Shown piece after piece: positions 38,951 to 50,707 of a stretch of 64,000 nucleotides of DNA. The stretch lies in contig NW_027192651.1 of assembly GCF_949987515.2 (NCBI RefSeq), forward strand, positions 868,001 to 932,000, in the 5' to 3' direction. The notes beneath the pieces were generated by a model. The model had not been told where the DNA came from. It searched no databases and saw only the letters and a program-made list of their open reading frames with translations. Numbering within the stretch: position 1 is the first letter of the stretch; every line of letters starts with the position of its first letter. Source of the stretch: Delphinus delphis. Its lineage: Eukaryota > Chordata > Mammalia > Artiodactyla > Delphinidae. The position numbers were made by a program, and so were the translations under genes.

Positions 38951-39472
38951 AAAAATATACTGAAGTAAGGCTGCCAAGAGGACTTGAAAGCGGGGCAGAA
39001 TTGCAGGAAACCGATTTCAGGAGGTAGACTGGAATTGCATTGAAAGCATAGGAAAAGAGGCAGAACGTCCACAATGATGCACTTGGCCAAAAAGGGCGTA
39101 TGCGTTTTTTCCTGAATATATTCAGGAAAAAACGCATACGCCCTTTTTGGCCAACCAAGCAAGCTCGCAAAGGAAATCTGCACTACAATGAAGTCTCACT
39201 TCCCCCCGGTCAAAAGGGCCATCTGAAAAAAGTGTAAAATCCAGAAAGGCAGGACAGGCCATGGAGAACTGGGAGCCTTGTTATGCTGATGGGCGGGATG
39301 TAAATTGCCAAAAGACACTCCGGAGAAGTGTATGCTGTTTCCTAAAACATCTAAAAAACAAAGCAACAGAGCCTAGGGCACTTCCACTTATGGTCCTATA
39401 GCTTAGGGAAATTAAAATCAAAAAGACACAGCCACCCCAAAGTATGGAACGGCTCTGTTTACAAGAACCTCG
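37893..39472 (+). repeat. Satellite unit 25 (1,580 bp)
   Basis: B-type start, a-type middle with accgtgtgaacggg and a private-group gtctctttt change. Near copy of unit 28 up to about 38,950. Palindrome 39083-39154, perfect. Confidence 0.93.
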
Positions 39473-41049
39473 TTTACAGTACAAGTTCAACATTGCAGAA
39501 AGTGAAAAATGGATAAAGAAGTTGTGGTATTTTCTTACAAAGCAATATCACTCAGCTATGAAATCTATGTCATCAGGCCCTTAGCAGCACAATGAGTGGA
39601 TTCAGGTATGATGATTCTAACTGAAATAAGTCACACAGAAAAAGAAACATCATAACATATCAGTAATACACGGAATGTAAACTTGGCTACACAGGAACTG
39701 AATTACAGAACAGAACAGGGTCTCTAATTTAGAAAACCAACTTATGCTTGCTTAAGGGGAAAGGTGAGTTGGGGTGCTGCATAAAACCAGAGATTGAAAT
39801 GAGCACAGATAAAGTTCCTTAAGCCAACTATGGAATAGACAAGAGCTACTCCTTGCTCAACGAAATGGACTCAAAACCGCATATTAAACGCCTAAGAATG
39901 TACCTGACTAGTAAGTATCTTAAAACCTATGGATTGCTATGTCTCCAAAAGAGAATCAAGCGTGTGTACAGGGGCATAAACGCAGCAGTGATAGGATTGG
40001 AGAGGTTCGGTGAGCAAATGAAGACCCTTTGAAGTCATATTGCATGGTACCCATTCCACGGGTTTCAACTACCCAGGTTTAAGGTATTCTTCCTTCAGCT
40101 AAAACATGCATGTGGAACGCAGAGTATGATCAACCGTGTGAACGGGAGACGTGTTCAAATATGTCTCAGTTTTCCTCCCCTGGTTCTCGGGTGCAACATT
40201 CCAGATGCTTTACTAACACTCTCCCCACTTGGAGATTCAGCGCCTTTAACCTCCTGTTTGGCCTAGTTTGCAATTTCTGCGGAAGATGAACAGGAATAGG
40301 GAGAACCAATGAGAGACTAGCTGGAGGTGTCTGGCCGGGCAAATTTAACTCTTATTTCCCACCAGGAAGAGGAAATAACCAAAGGCTCAGCGTGCCGTGC
40401 CGGAACCACATTAGGGCCTGAAGCCATCCTGCGGTGTTGCGGCCAGGTCACAAGAAAGCGAGTTGAAGAAGGGAGCTCAGGGGCACTGTAATTCACAAAC
40501 CTGCAGTTATAAATGACAGCTATCGTCCAAAAATATACTGAAGTAAGGCTGCCAAGAGGACTTGAAAGCGGGGCAGAATTGCAGGAAACCGATTTCAGGA
40601 GGTAGACTGGAATTGCATTGATAGCATAGGAAAAGAGGCAGAACGTCCACAATGATGCACTTGGCCAAAAAGGGCGTATGCGTTTTTTCCTGAATATATT
40701 CAGGAAAAAACGCATACGCCCTTTTTGGCCAACCAAGCAAGCTTGCAAAGGAAATCTGCACTACAATGAAGTCTCACTTACCCCGGTCAAAAGGGCCATC
40801 TGAAAAAAGTGTAAAATCCAGAAAGGCAGGACAGGCCATGGAGAACTGGGAGCCTTGTTATGCTGATGGGCGGGATGTAAATTGCCAACAGACACTCGGG
40901 AGAAGTGTATGGTGTTTCCTGAAACATCTAAAAAACAAAGCAACAGAGACTAGGGCACTTCCACTTATGGTCCTATAGCTTAGGGAAATTAAAATCAAAA
41001 AGACACAGCCACCCCAAAGTTTGGAACGGCTCTGTTTACAAGAACCTCG
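39473..41049 (+). repeat. Satellite unit 26 (1,577 bp)
   Basis: A-type start, a-type middle with accgtgtgaacggg. The second part is a near copy of unit 19, including the cctgcagttataaatg deletion. Palindrome 40661-40732, perfect. Confidence 0.93.
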
Positions 41050-42070
41050 CTTACAGTACAAGTTCAATATCACAGAAAGTGAAAAATGGATAAAGAACTT
41101 GTGGTACTTACGTACAATGCAGTATCACTCAACAATGAAATCTATATCATCAGGCCCGTAGCAGCATAATGAGTGGATTCAGGTATGATTATTCTAACTG
41201 AAATAAGTCACACAGAAAAAGAAACATCATAAGATATCACTAATACACGGAATGTAAACATGGCTACACAGGAACTGAATTCCAAAACAGAACAGGGTCT
41301 CAAATTTAGAAAACCAACTTATGCTTGCTTAAGGGGAAAGGTGAGTTGGGGTGCTGCATAAAACCAAAGATTGAAATAAGCACAGATAAAGTTCCTTAAG
41401 CCAAATATGGAATAGACAAGAGCTACTCCTTGCTCAACGAAATGGACTCAACACCGCATATTAAACGCCTAAGAATGTACCTGACTAGTAAGTATCTTAA
41501 AACCTATGGATTGCTATGTCTCCAAAAGAGAATCAAGCGTGTGTACAGGGGCATAAACGCAGCAGTGATAGGATTGGAGAGGTTCGGTGAGCAAATGAAG
41601 ACCCTTCGAAGTATTATTGCATGGTACCCATTACACGGGTCTCAACTCTCGAGGTTTAAGGTATTCTTCCTTCAGCTAAAACATGCATGTGGAACCTAGA
41701 GTATGATCAACCATGTGATGGGAGACGTGTTCAAATATGTCTCAGTTTTCGTACGCTGGTACTCGGATGCAACATTCCAGACGCTTTACTAACAATCTCC
41801 CCACTTGGAGAGTCAGCGCCTTTAACCTCCTGTTTGGCCCAGTTTGCAATTTCTGATGAAGATGAACAGGAATAGCGAGAACCAATGACAGACTAGCTGG
41901 AGGTGTCTGGACGGGCAAATTTAACTCTGATTTCCCACCAGGAAGAGGAAATAACCAAAGGCTCAGCGTGCCGTGCCGAAACCAGATTAGGGCCTGAAGC
42001 CATCCTGCGGTGTTGCGGCCAGCTCACAAGAAACGAGTTGAAGAAAGGAGCTCAGGGGCACTGTAATTCA
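40940..42070 (+). repeat. Block D, copy 1 (2-unit offset; copy 2 at about 44,098-45,228)
   Basis: At least 1.1 kb recurs 3,158 bp further on and is also part of block B, so the same subtype occurs three times (units 20, 27 and 29 with the ends of units 19, 26 and 28). Shared markers are acagagactaggg, cttacagtac, atctatatcatc, gtaaacatgg, cgtacgctgg and caagaaacgag. Confidence 0.78.
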
Positions 42071-42627
42071 CAAACCTGCAGAGTTATAAATGACAGCTAT
42101 CGTCCAAAAATAGACTGAAGTAAGGCTGCCAAGAGGACTTGAAAGCGGGGCAGAATTGCAGGAAACCGATTTCAGGAGGTAGACTGGAATTGCATTGAAA
42201 GCATAGGAAAGGAGGCAGAACGTCCACAATGATGCACTTGGCCAAAAAGGGCGTATGCGTTTTTTCCTGAATATATTAAGGAAAAAACGCATACGCCCTT
42301 TTTGGCCAACCAAGCAAGCTTGCAAAGGAAATCTGCACTACAATGAAGTCTCACTTCCGCCCGGTCAAAAGGGCCATCTGAAAAAAGTGTAAAATCCAGA
42401 AAGGCAGGACAGGCCATGGAGAACTGGGAGCCTTGTTATGCTGATGGGCGGGATGTAAATTGCCAACAGACACTCGGGAGAAGTGTATGGTGTTTCCTGA
42501 AACATCTAAAAAACAAAGCAACAGAGCCTAGGGCACTTCCACTTATGGTCCTATAGCTTAGGGAAATTAAAATAAAAAAGACACAGCCACCCCAAAGTTT
42601 GGGACGCCTCTGTTTACAAGAACCTCG
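41050..42627 (+). repeat. Satellite unit 27 (1,578 bp)
   Basis: B-type start, b-type middle with a 1-bp deletion gtgatgggagacg. Near copy of unit 20 except a tract near 41,607-41,650 (gaagtattattgc, ctctcgagg) that matches unit 33. Palindrome 42238-42309 has one mismatch (attaagg), as in unit 24. Confidence 0.93.
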
Positions 42628-44207
42628 TTTACAGTACAAGTTCAATATCACAGAAAGTGAAAAATGGATAAAGAACTTGTGGTACTTACGTACAATGCAG
42701 TATCACTCAGCAAAGAAATCTATGTCATCAGGCCTGTAGCAGCATAATGAGTGGATTCAGGTACGATGATTCTAACTGAAATAAGTCACACAGAAAAAGA
42801 AACATCATAAGATATCAGTAATACACGGAATGTAAACTTGGCTACACAGAAACTGAATTCCAAAACAGAAAAGGGTCTCAAATTTAGAAAACCAAATTAT
42901 GCTTGCTTAAGGGGAAAGGTGAGTTGGGGTGCTGCATAAAAACAGAGATTGAAATGAGCACACATAAAGTTCCTTAAGCCAAATATGGAATAGACAAGAG
43001 CTACTCCTTGCTCAACGAAATGGACTCAACACCCCATATTAAACGCCTAAGAATGTACCTGACTAGTAAGTATCTTAAAACCTATGGATTGCTATGTCTC
43101 CGAAAGAGAATCAAGCGTGTGTACAGGGGCATAAACGCAGCAGTGATAGGATTGGAGAGGTTCGGTGAGCAAATGAAGACCCTTTGAAGTCATATTACAT
43201 GGTACCCATTACACGGGACTCAACTCTCCAGGTTTAAGGTATTCTTCCTTCAGCTAAAACATGCATGTGGAACCCAGAGTATGATCAACCGTGTGAACGG
43301 GAGACGTGTTCAAATATGTCTCTTTTTTCCTCCCCTGGTACTCGGGTGCAACATTCCAGACGCTTTACTAACACTCTCCCCACTTGGAGAGTCAGCACCT
43401 TTAACCTCCTGTTTGGCCCGGTTTGCAATTTCTGCGGAAGATGAACAGGAATAGCGAGAACCAATGAGAGACTAGCTGGAGGTGTCTAGACGGGCAAATT
43501 TAACTCTCATTTCCCACCAGGAAGAGGAAATAACCAAAGGCTCAGCGTGCCGTGCCGGAACCAGATTAGGGCCTGAAGCCATCCTGCGGTGTTGCGGCCA
43601 GCTCACAAGAAAGCGAGTTGAAGAAAGGAGCTCAGGGGCACTGTAATTCACAAACCTGCAGAGTTATAAATGACAGCTATTGTCCAAAAATAGACTGAAG
43701 TAAGGCTGCCAAGAGGACTTGAAAGCGGGGCAGAATTGCAGGAAACCGATTTCAGGAGGTAGACTGGAATTGCATTGAAAGCATAGGAAAAGAGGCAGAA
43801 CGTCCACAATGATGCACTTGGCCAAAAAGGGCGTATGCGTTTTTTCCTGAATATATTCAGGAAAAAACGCATACGCCCTTTTTGGCCAACCAAGCAAGCT
43901 TGCAAAGGAAATCTGCACTACAATGAAGTCTCACTTCCCCCCGGTCAAAAGGGCCATCTGAAAAAAGTGTAAAATCCAGAAAGGCAGGACAGGCCATGGA
44001 GAACTGGGAGCCTTGTTATGCTGATGGGCGGGATGTAAATTGCCAACAGACACTCGGGAGAAGTGTATGGTGTTTCCTGAAACATCTAAAAAACAAAGCA
44101 ACAGAGACTAGGGCACTTCCACTTATGGTCCTATAGCTTAGGGAAATTAAAATCAAAAAGACACAGCCACCCCAAAGTTTGGAACGGCTCTGTTTACAAG
44201 AACCTCG
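42628..44207 (+). repeat. Satellite unit 28 (1,580 bp)
   Basis: Near copy of unit 25 in its first two thirds: B-type start, cagcaaagaaatc, ggcctgtagcag, a-type middle. Palindrome 43818-43889, perfect. Its last part matches units 19 and 26 (acagagactaggg). Confidence 0.93.
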
Positions 44208-45786
44208 CTTACAGTACAAGTTCAATATCACAGAAAGTGAAAAATGGATAAAGAACTTTTGGTACTTACGTACAATGCAGTATCACTCAACATTGAAATC
44301 TATATCATCAGGCCCGTAGCAGCATAATGAGTGGATTCAGGTATGATTATTCTAACTGAAATAAGTCACACAGAAAAAGAAACATCATAAGATATCACTA
44401 ATACACGGAATGTAAACATGGCTACACAGGAACTGAATTCCAAAACAGAACAGGGTCTCAAATTTAGAAAACCAACTTATGCTTGCTTAAGGGGAAAGGT
44501 GAGTTGGGGTGCTGCATAAAAACAAAGATTGAAATAAGCACAGATAAAGTTCCTTAAGCCAAATATGGAATAGACAAGAGCTACTCCTTGCTCAACGAAA
44601 TGGACTCAACACCGCATATTAAACGCCTAAGAATGTACCTGACTAGTAAGTATCTTAAAACCTATGGATTGCTATGTCTCCAAAAGAGAATCAAGCGTGT
44701 GTACAGGGGCATAAACGCAGCAGTGATAGGATTGGAGAGGTTCGGTGAGCAAATGAAGACCCTTTGAAGTCATATTGCATGGTATCCATTCCACGAGTTT
44801 CAACTACCCAGGTTTAAGGTATTCTTCCTTCAGCTAAAACATGCATGTGGAACCTAGAGTATGATCAACCACGTGATCGGGAGACGTGTTCAAATATGTC
44901 TCAGTTTTCGTACGCTGGTACTCGGATGCAACATTCCAGACGCTTTACTAACAATCTCCCCACTTGGAGAGTCAGTGCCTTTAACCTCCTGTTTGGCCCA
45001 GTTTGCAATTTCTGATGAAGATGAACAGGAATAGCGAGAACCAATGAGAGACTAGCTGGAGGTGTCTGGACGGGCAAATTTAACTCTGATTTCCCACCAG
45101 GAAGAGGAAATAACCAAAGGCTCAGCGTGCCGTGCCGGAAACAGATTAGGGCCTGAAGCCATCCTGCGTTGTTGCGGCCAGCTCACAAGAAACGAGTTGA
45201 AGAAAGGAGCTCAGGGGCACTGTAATTCACAAACATGCAGAGTTATAAATGACAGCTATCGTCCAAAAATATACTGAAGTAAGGCTGCCAAGAGGACTTG
45301 AAAGCGGGGCAGAATTGCAGGAAACCGATTTCAGGAGGTAGACTGGAATTGCATTGAAAGCATAGGAAAAGAGGCAGAACGTCCACAATGATGCACTTGG
45401 CCAAAAAGGGCGTATGCGTTTTTTCCTGAATATATTCAGGAAAAAACGCATACGCCCTTTTTGGCCAACCAAGCAAGCTTGCAAAGGAAATCTGCACTAC
45501 AATGAAGTCTCACTTCCCCCTGGTCAAAAGGGCCATCTGAAAAAAGTGTAAAATCCAGAAAGGCAGGACAGGCCATGGAGAACTGGGAACCTTGTTATGC
45601 TGAAGGGCGGGATGTAAATTGCCAACAAACACTCGGGAGAAGTGTATGGTGTTTCCTGAAACATCTAAAAAACAAAGCAACAGAGCCTAGGGCACTTCCA
45701 CTTATGGTCCTATAGCTTAGGGAATTTAAAATCAAAAAGACACAGCCACCCCAAAGTTTCGAACGGCTCTGTTTACAAGAACCTCG
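44208..45786 (+). repeat. Satellite unit 29 (1,579 bp)
   Basis: Near copy of units 20 and 27: B-type start, cgtacgctggtactcgg, tctgatgaag, caagaaacgag. Palindrome 45397-45468, perfect. Confidence 0.93.
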
Positions 45787-47365
45787 TTTACAGTACAAGT
45801 TCAATATCACAGAAAGTGAAAAATGGATAAACAAGTTTTGGTATTTACTTACAAAGCAATATCACTCAGCAATGAAATCTGTGTCATCAGGCCCTTAGCA
45901 GCACAATGAGTGGATTCAGGTATGATGATTCTAACTGAAATAAGTCACACAGAAAAAGAAACATCATAAGATATCAGTAATACACGGAATGGAAACTTGG
46001 CTACACAGGAACTGAATTACAGAACAGAACAGGGTCTCAAATTTAGAAAACCAACATATGCTTGCTTAAGGGGAAAGGTGAGTTGGGGTGCTGCATAAAA
46101 CCAGAGATTGAAATGAGCACAGATAAAGTTCCTTAAGCCAAATATGGAATAGACAAGAGCTACTCCTTGCTCAACGAAATGGACTCAACAACGCATATTA
46201 AACGCCTAAGAATGTACCTGACTAGTAAGTATCTTAAAACCTATGGATTGCTATGTCTCCGAAAGAGAATCAAGTATGTGTACAGGGGCATAAACGCAGC
46301 AGTGATAGGATTGGAGAGGTTCTGTGAGAAAATGAAGACCCTTTGAAAACATATTGCATGGTACCCATTCCACGGGTTTCAACTACCCAGGTTTAAGGTA
46401 TTCTTCCTTCAGCTAAAACATGCATGTGGAACCTAGAGTATGATCAACCATGTGATCGGGAGACATGTTCAAATATGTCTCAGTTTTCGTACCCTGGTAC
46501 TCGGGTGCAACATTCCTGACGCTTTACTAACACTCTCCCCACTTGGAAAGTCAGAGCCTTTAACCTCCTGTTTGGCCCAGTTTGCAATTTCTGCGGAAGA
46601 TGAACAGGAATAGCGAGAACCAATGAGAGGCTAGCTGGAGGTGTCTGGACGGGCAAATTTAACTCTCATTTCCCACCAGGAAGAGGAAATAACCAAAGGC
46701 TCAGTGTGCCGTGCCGGAACCAGATTAGGGCCTGAAGCCATCCTGCAGTGTTGCGGCCAGCTCAAAAGAAAGCGAGTTGAAGAAAGCAGCTCAGGGGCAC
46801 TGTAATTCACAAACCTGCAGAGTTATAAATGACAGCTATCGTCCAAAAATAGACTGAAGGAAGGCTGCCAAGAGGACTTGAAAGTGGGGCAGAATTGCAG
46901 GAAACCAATTTCAGGAGGTAGACTGGAATTGCATTGAAAGCATAGGAAAAGAGGCAGAACGTCCACAATGATGCACTTGGCCAAAAAGGGCGTATGCGTT
47001 TTTTCCTGAATATATTCAGGAAAAAACGCATATGCCCTTTTTGGCCAACCAAGCAAGCTTGCAAAGGAAATCTGCACTACAATGAAGTCTCACTTCCCCC
47101 CGGTCAAAAGGGCCATCTGAAAAAAGTGTAAAATCCAGAAAGGCAGGACAGGCCATGGAGAACTGGGAGCCTTGTTATGCTGATGGGCGGGATGTAAATT
47201 GCCAACAACCACTTGGGAGAAGTGTATGGTGTTTCCTGAAACATCTAAAAACAAAGCAACAGAGCCTAGGGCACTTCCGCTTATGGTCCTATAGCTTAGG
47301 GAAATTAAAATCAAAAAGACACAGCCACCCCAAAGTTTGGGATGCCTCCGTTTACAAGTACCTCG
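45787..47365 (+). repeat. Satellite unit 30 (1,579 bp, chimeric start)
   Basis: Starts B-type (ttcaatatcacag) and switches to A-type (ggtatttacttac) within about 30 bp, the reverse of unit 13. b-type middle. Palindrome 46977-47048 has one mismatch, gcatatgccc on the right. Confidence 0.93.
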
Positions 47366-49127
47366 TTTACCGTACAAGTTCAATATCACAGAAAGTGAAA
47401 AATGGATAAAGAACTTGTGGTACTTACGTACAATGCAGTATCACTCAGCAATGAAATCTATGTCATCAGGCCCGTAGCAGCATAATGAGTGGATTCAGGT
47501 ACGATGATTCTAACTGAAATAAGTCACACAGAAAAAGAAACATCATAAGATATCACTAATACACGGAATGTAAACTTGGCTACACAGGAACTGCATTCCA
47601 AAACAGAACAGGGTCTCAAATTTAGAAAACCAACTTATGCTTGCTTAAGGGGAAAGGTGAGTTGGGGTGCTGCATAAAACCAGAGATTGAAATGAGCACA
47701 GATAAAGTTCCTTAAGCCAAATATGGAATAGACAAGAGCTACTCCTTGCTCAACGAAATGGACACAAAACCCCATATTAAACGCCTAAGAATGCACCTGA
47801 CTAGTAAGTATCTTAAAACCTATGGATTGCTATGTCTCCGAAAGAGAATCAAGCATGTGTGCAGGGGCATAAACGCAGCAGTGATAGGATTGGAGAGGTT
47901 CGTGAGCAAATGAAGACCCTTTGAAGTCATATTGCATGGTACCCATTCCACGGGTTTCAACTCTCCAGTTTTAAGGTATTCTTCCTTCAGCTAAAACATG
48001 CATGTGGAACCCAGAGTATGATCAACCATGTGAACGGGAGACGTGTTCAAATATGTCTCAGTTTTCCTCCCCTGGTACTCGGGTGCAACATTCCAGACGC
48101 TTTACTAACACTCTCCCGACTTGGAGAGTCAGTCCCTTTAACCTCCTGTTTGGCCCAGTTTGCAATTTCTGTGGAAGATGAACAGGAATAGCGAGAACCA
48201 ATGAGAGGCTAGCTGTAGGTGTCTGGACGGGCAAATTTAACTCTCATTTCTGACCAGGAAGAGGAATTAACCAAAGGCTCAGCGTGCCGTGTCAGAACCA
48301 GATTAGGGCCTGAAGGCATCCTGCTGTGTTGCGGCCAGGTCACAAGAAAGCGAGTTGAAGAAAGGAGCTCAGGGGCACTGTAATTCACAAACCTGCAGAG
48401 TTATAAATGACAGCTATCGTCCAAAAACAGACTGAAGTAAGGCTGCCAAGAGGACTTGAAAGCGGGGCAGAATTGCAGGAAACCGATTGGCACAATGATG
48501 CCATCCTGCGGTGTTGCGGCCAGCTCAAAAGAAAGCGAGTTGAAGAAAGGAGCTCAGGGGCACTGTAATTCACAAACCTGCAGAGTTATAAATGACAGCT
48601 ATCTTCCAAAAATATACTGAAGTAAGGCTGCCAAGAGGACTTGAAAGCGGAGCAGAAGTGCAGGAAACCGATTTCAGGAGGTAGACTGGAATTGCATTGA
48701 AAGCATAGGAAAAGAGGCAGAACGTCCACAATGATGCACTTGGCCAAAAAGGACGTATGCGTTTTTTCCTGAATATATTCAGGAAAAAACGCATACGCCC
48801 TTTTTGGCCAACCAAGCAAGCTTGCAAAGGAAATCTGCACTACAATGAAGTCTCACTTCCCCCCGGTCAAAAGGGCCATCTGAAAAAAGTGTAAAATCCA
48901 GAAAGGCAACAGGCCATTGAGAACTGGGAGCCTTGTTATGCTGATGGGCGGGATGTAATTTGCCAACAGACACTTGGGAGAAATGTATGGTGTTTCCTGA
49001 AACATCTAAAAAACAGAGCAACAGAGCCTAGGGCACTTCCACTTATGGACCTATAGCTTAGGGAAATTAAAATCAAAAAGACACAGCCACCCCAAAGTTT
49101 GGAACGGCTCTGTTTACAAGAACCTCG
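47366..49127 (+). repeat. Satellite unit 31 (1,762 bp, internally rearranged)
   Basis: B-type start with gacacaaaacccc, gaatgcacctgac and ggttcgtgagc, a subtype shared with units 36 and 39. a-type middle. A 185-bp extra stretch comes from a partial internal repetition at 48,317-48,673. Palindrome 48740-48811 has one mismatch, ggacgtatgcg on the left. Carries the aaaggcaacaggccattg variant. The length resembles the 1,760-bp satellite of other whales, but the cause is different. Confidence 0.93.
48317..48673 (+). repeat. Out-of-register junction in unit 31: partial repeat with 13-bp filler
   Basis: The 172-bp stretch from catcctg to gaaaccgatt occurs twice, at 48,317-48,488 and 48,502-48,673. 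Between them lie 13 bases, ggcacaatgatgc. Eleven of these (cacaatgatgc) equal the normal sequence that ends 2 bp before the palindrome, at 1177-1187 in unit 1. The two 172-bp copies differ at several positions (aggtcacaag versus agctcaaaag, acagactg versus atatactg, gcggggcag versus gcggagcag), so they come from different unit types and are not a fresh duplication. Confidence 0.85.
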
Positions 49128-50707
49128 TTTACAGTACAAGTTCAACATCGCAGAAAGTGAAAAATGGATAAAGAAGTTGTGGTATTCACTTACAAAGCAA
49201 TATCACTCAGCAATGAAATCTATGTCATCAGGCCCTTAGCAGCACAATGAGTGGATTCAGGTATGATGATTCTAACTGAAATAAGTCACACAGAAAAAGA
49301 AACATCATAAGATATCAGTAATACACGGAATGGAAACTTGGCTACACAGGAACTGAATTACAGAACAGAACAGGGTCTCAAATTTAGAAAACCAACTTAT
49401 GCTTGCTTAAGGGGAAAGGTGAGTTGGGGTGCTGCATAAAACCAGAGATTGAAATGAGCACAGATAAAGTTCCTTAAGCCAAATATGGAATAGACAAGAG
49501 CTACTCCTTGCTCAACGAAATGGACTCAACACCGCATATTAAACGCCTAAGAATGTACCTGACTAGTAAGTATCTTAAAACCTATGGATTGCTGTGTCTC
49601 CGAAAGAGAATCAAGCATGTGTACAGGGGCATAAACGCAGCAGTGATAGGATTGGAGAGGTTCGGTGAGCAAATGAAGACCCTTTGAAGTCATATTGCAT
49701 GGTACCCATTCCACGGGTTTCAACTACCCAGGTTTTAGGTATTCTTCCTTCAGCTAAAACATGCATGTGGAACCCAGAGTATGATCAACCATGTGATCGG
49801 GAGACGTGTTCAAATATGTCTCAGTTTTCCTCCCCTGGTACTCGGGTGAAACATTCCAGACGCTTTATTAACACTCTCCCCACTTGGAGAGTCAGCGCCT
49901 TTAACCTCCTGTTTGGCACAGTTTGCAATTTCTGCGGAAGATGAACAGGAATAGCGAGAACCAATGAGAGGCTAGCTGGAGGTGTCTGGACGGGCAAATT
50001 TAACTCTCATTTCCCACCAGGAAGAGGAAATAACCAAAGGCTCAGCGTGCCGTACCGGAACCAGATTAGGGCCTGAAGCCATCCTGCGGTGTTGCGGCCA
50101 GGTCACAAGAAAGCGAGTTGAAGAAAGGAGCTCAGGGGCACTGTAATTCACAAACCTGCAGAGTTATAAATGACAGCTATCGTCCGAAAATAGACTGAAG
50201 TAAGGCTGCCAAGAGGACTTGAAAGCGGAGCAGAATTGCAGGAAACCGATTTCAGGAGGTAGACTGGAATTGCATTGAAAGCATAGGAAAAGAGGCAGAA
50301 CGTCCACAATGATGCACTTGGCCAAAAAGGACGTATGCGTTTTTTCCTGAATATATTCAGGAAAAAACGCATACGCCCTTTTTGGCCAACCAAGCAAGCT
50401 TGCAAAGGAAATCTGCACTACAATGAAGTCTCACTTCCCCCCGGTCAAAAGGGCCATCTGAAAAAAGTGTAAAATCCCGAAAGGTAGGACAGGCCAAGGA
50501 GAACTGGGAGCCTTGTTATGCTGATGGGCGGGATGTAAATTGCCAACAGACACTCGGGAGAAGTGTATGGTGTTTCCTGAAACATCTAAAAAACAAAGCA
50601 ACAGAACCTAGGGCACTTCCACTTATGGTCCTATAGCTTAGGGAAATTAAAATCAAAAAGACACAGCCACCCCAAAGTTTGGAATGGCTCTGTTTACAAG
50701 AACCTCG
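49128..50707 (+). repeat. Satellite unit 32 (1,580 bp)
   Basis: A-type start; recombinant middle with cccagag, gtgatcggg and cctcccc. Palindrome 50318-50389 has the same left-arm ggacgtatgcg mismatch as unit 31, next to it. Confidence 0.93.

Noticed and set aside
47366..49127. Unit 31 as a relic of the ancestral ~1,760-bp whale satellite
   Set aside because: Its extra 185 bp is a partial repetition of sequence already in the unit with a short filler, not a block absent from the other units. The length match looks accidental.
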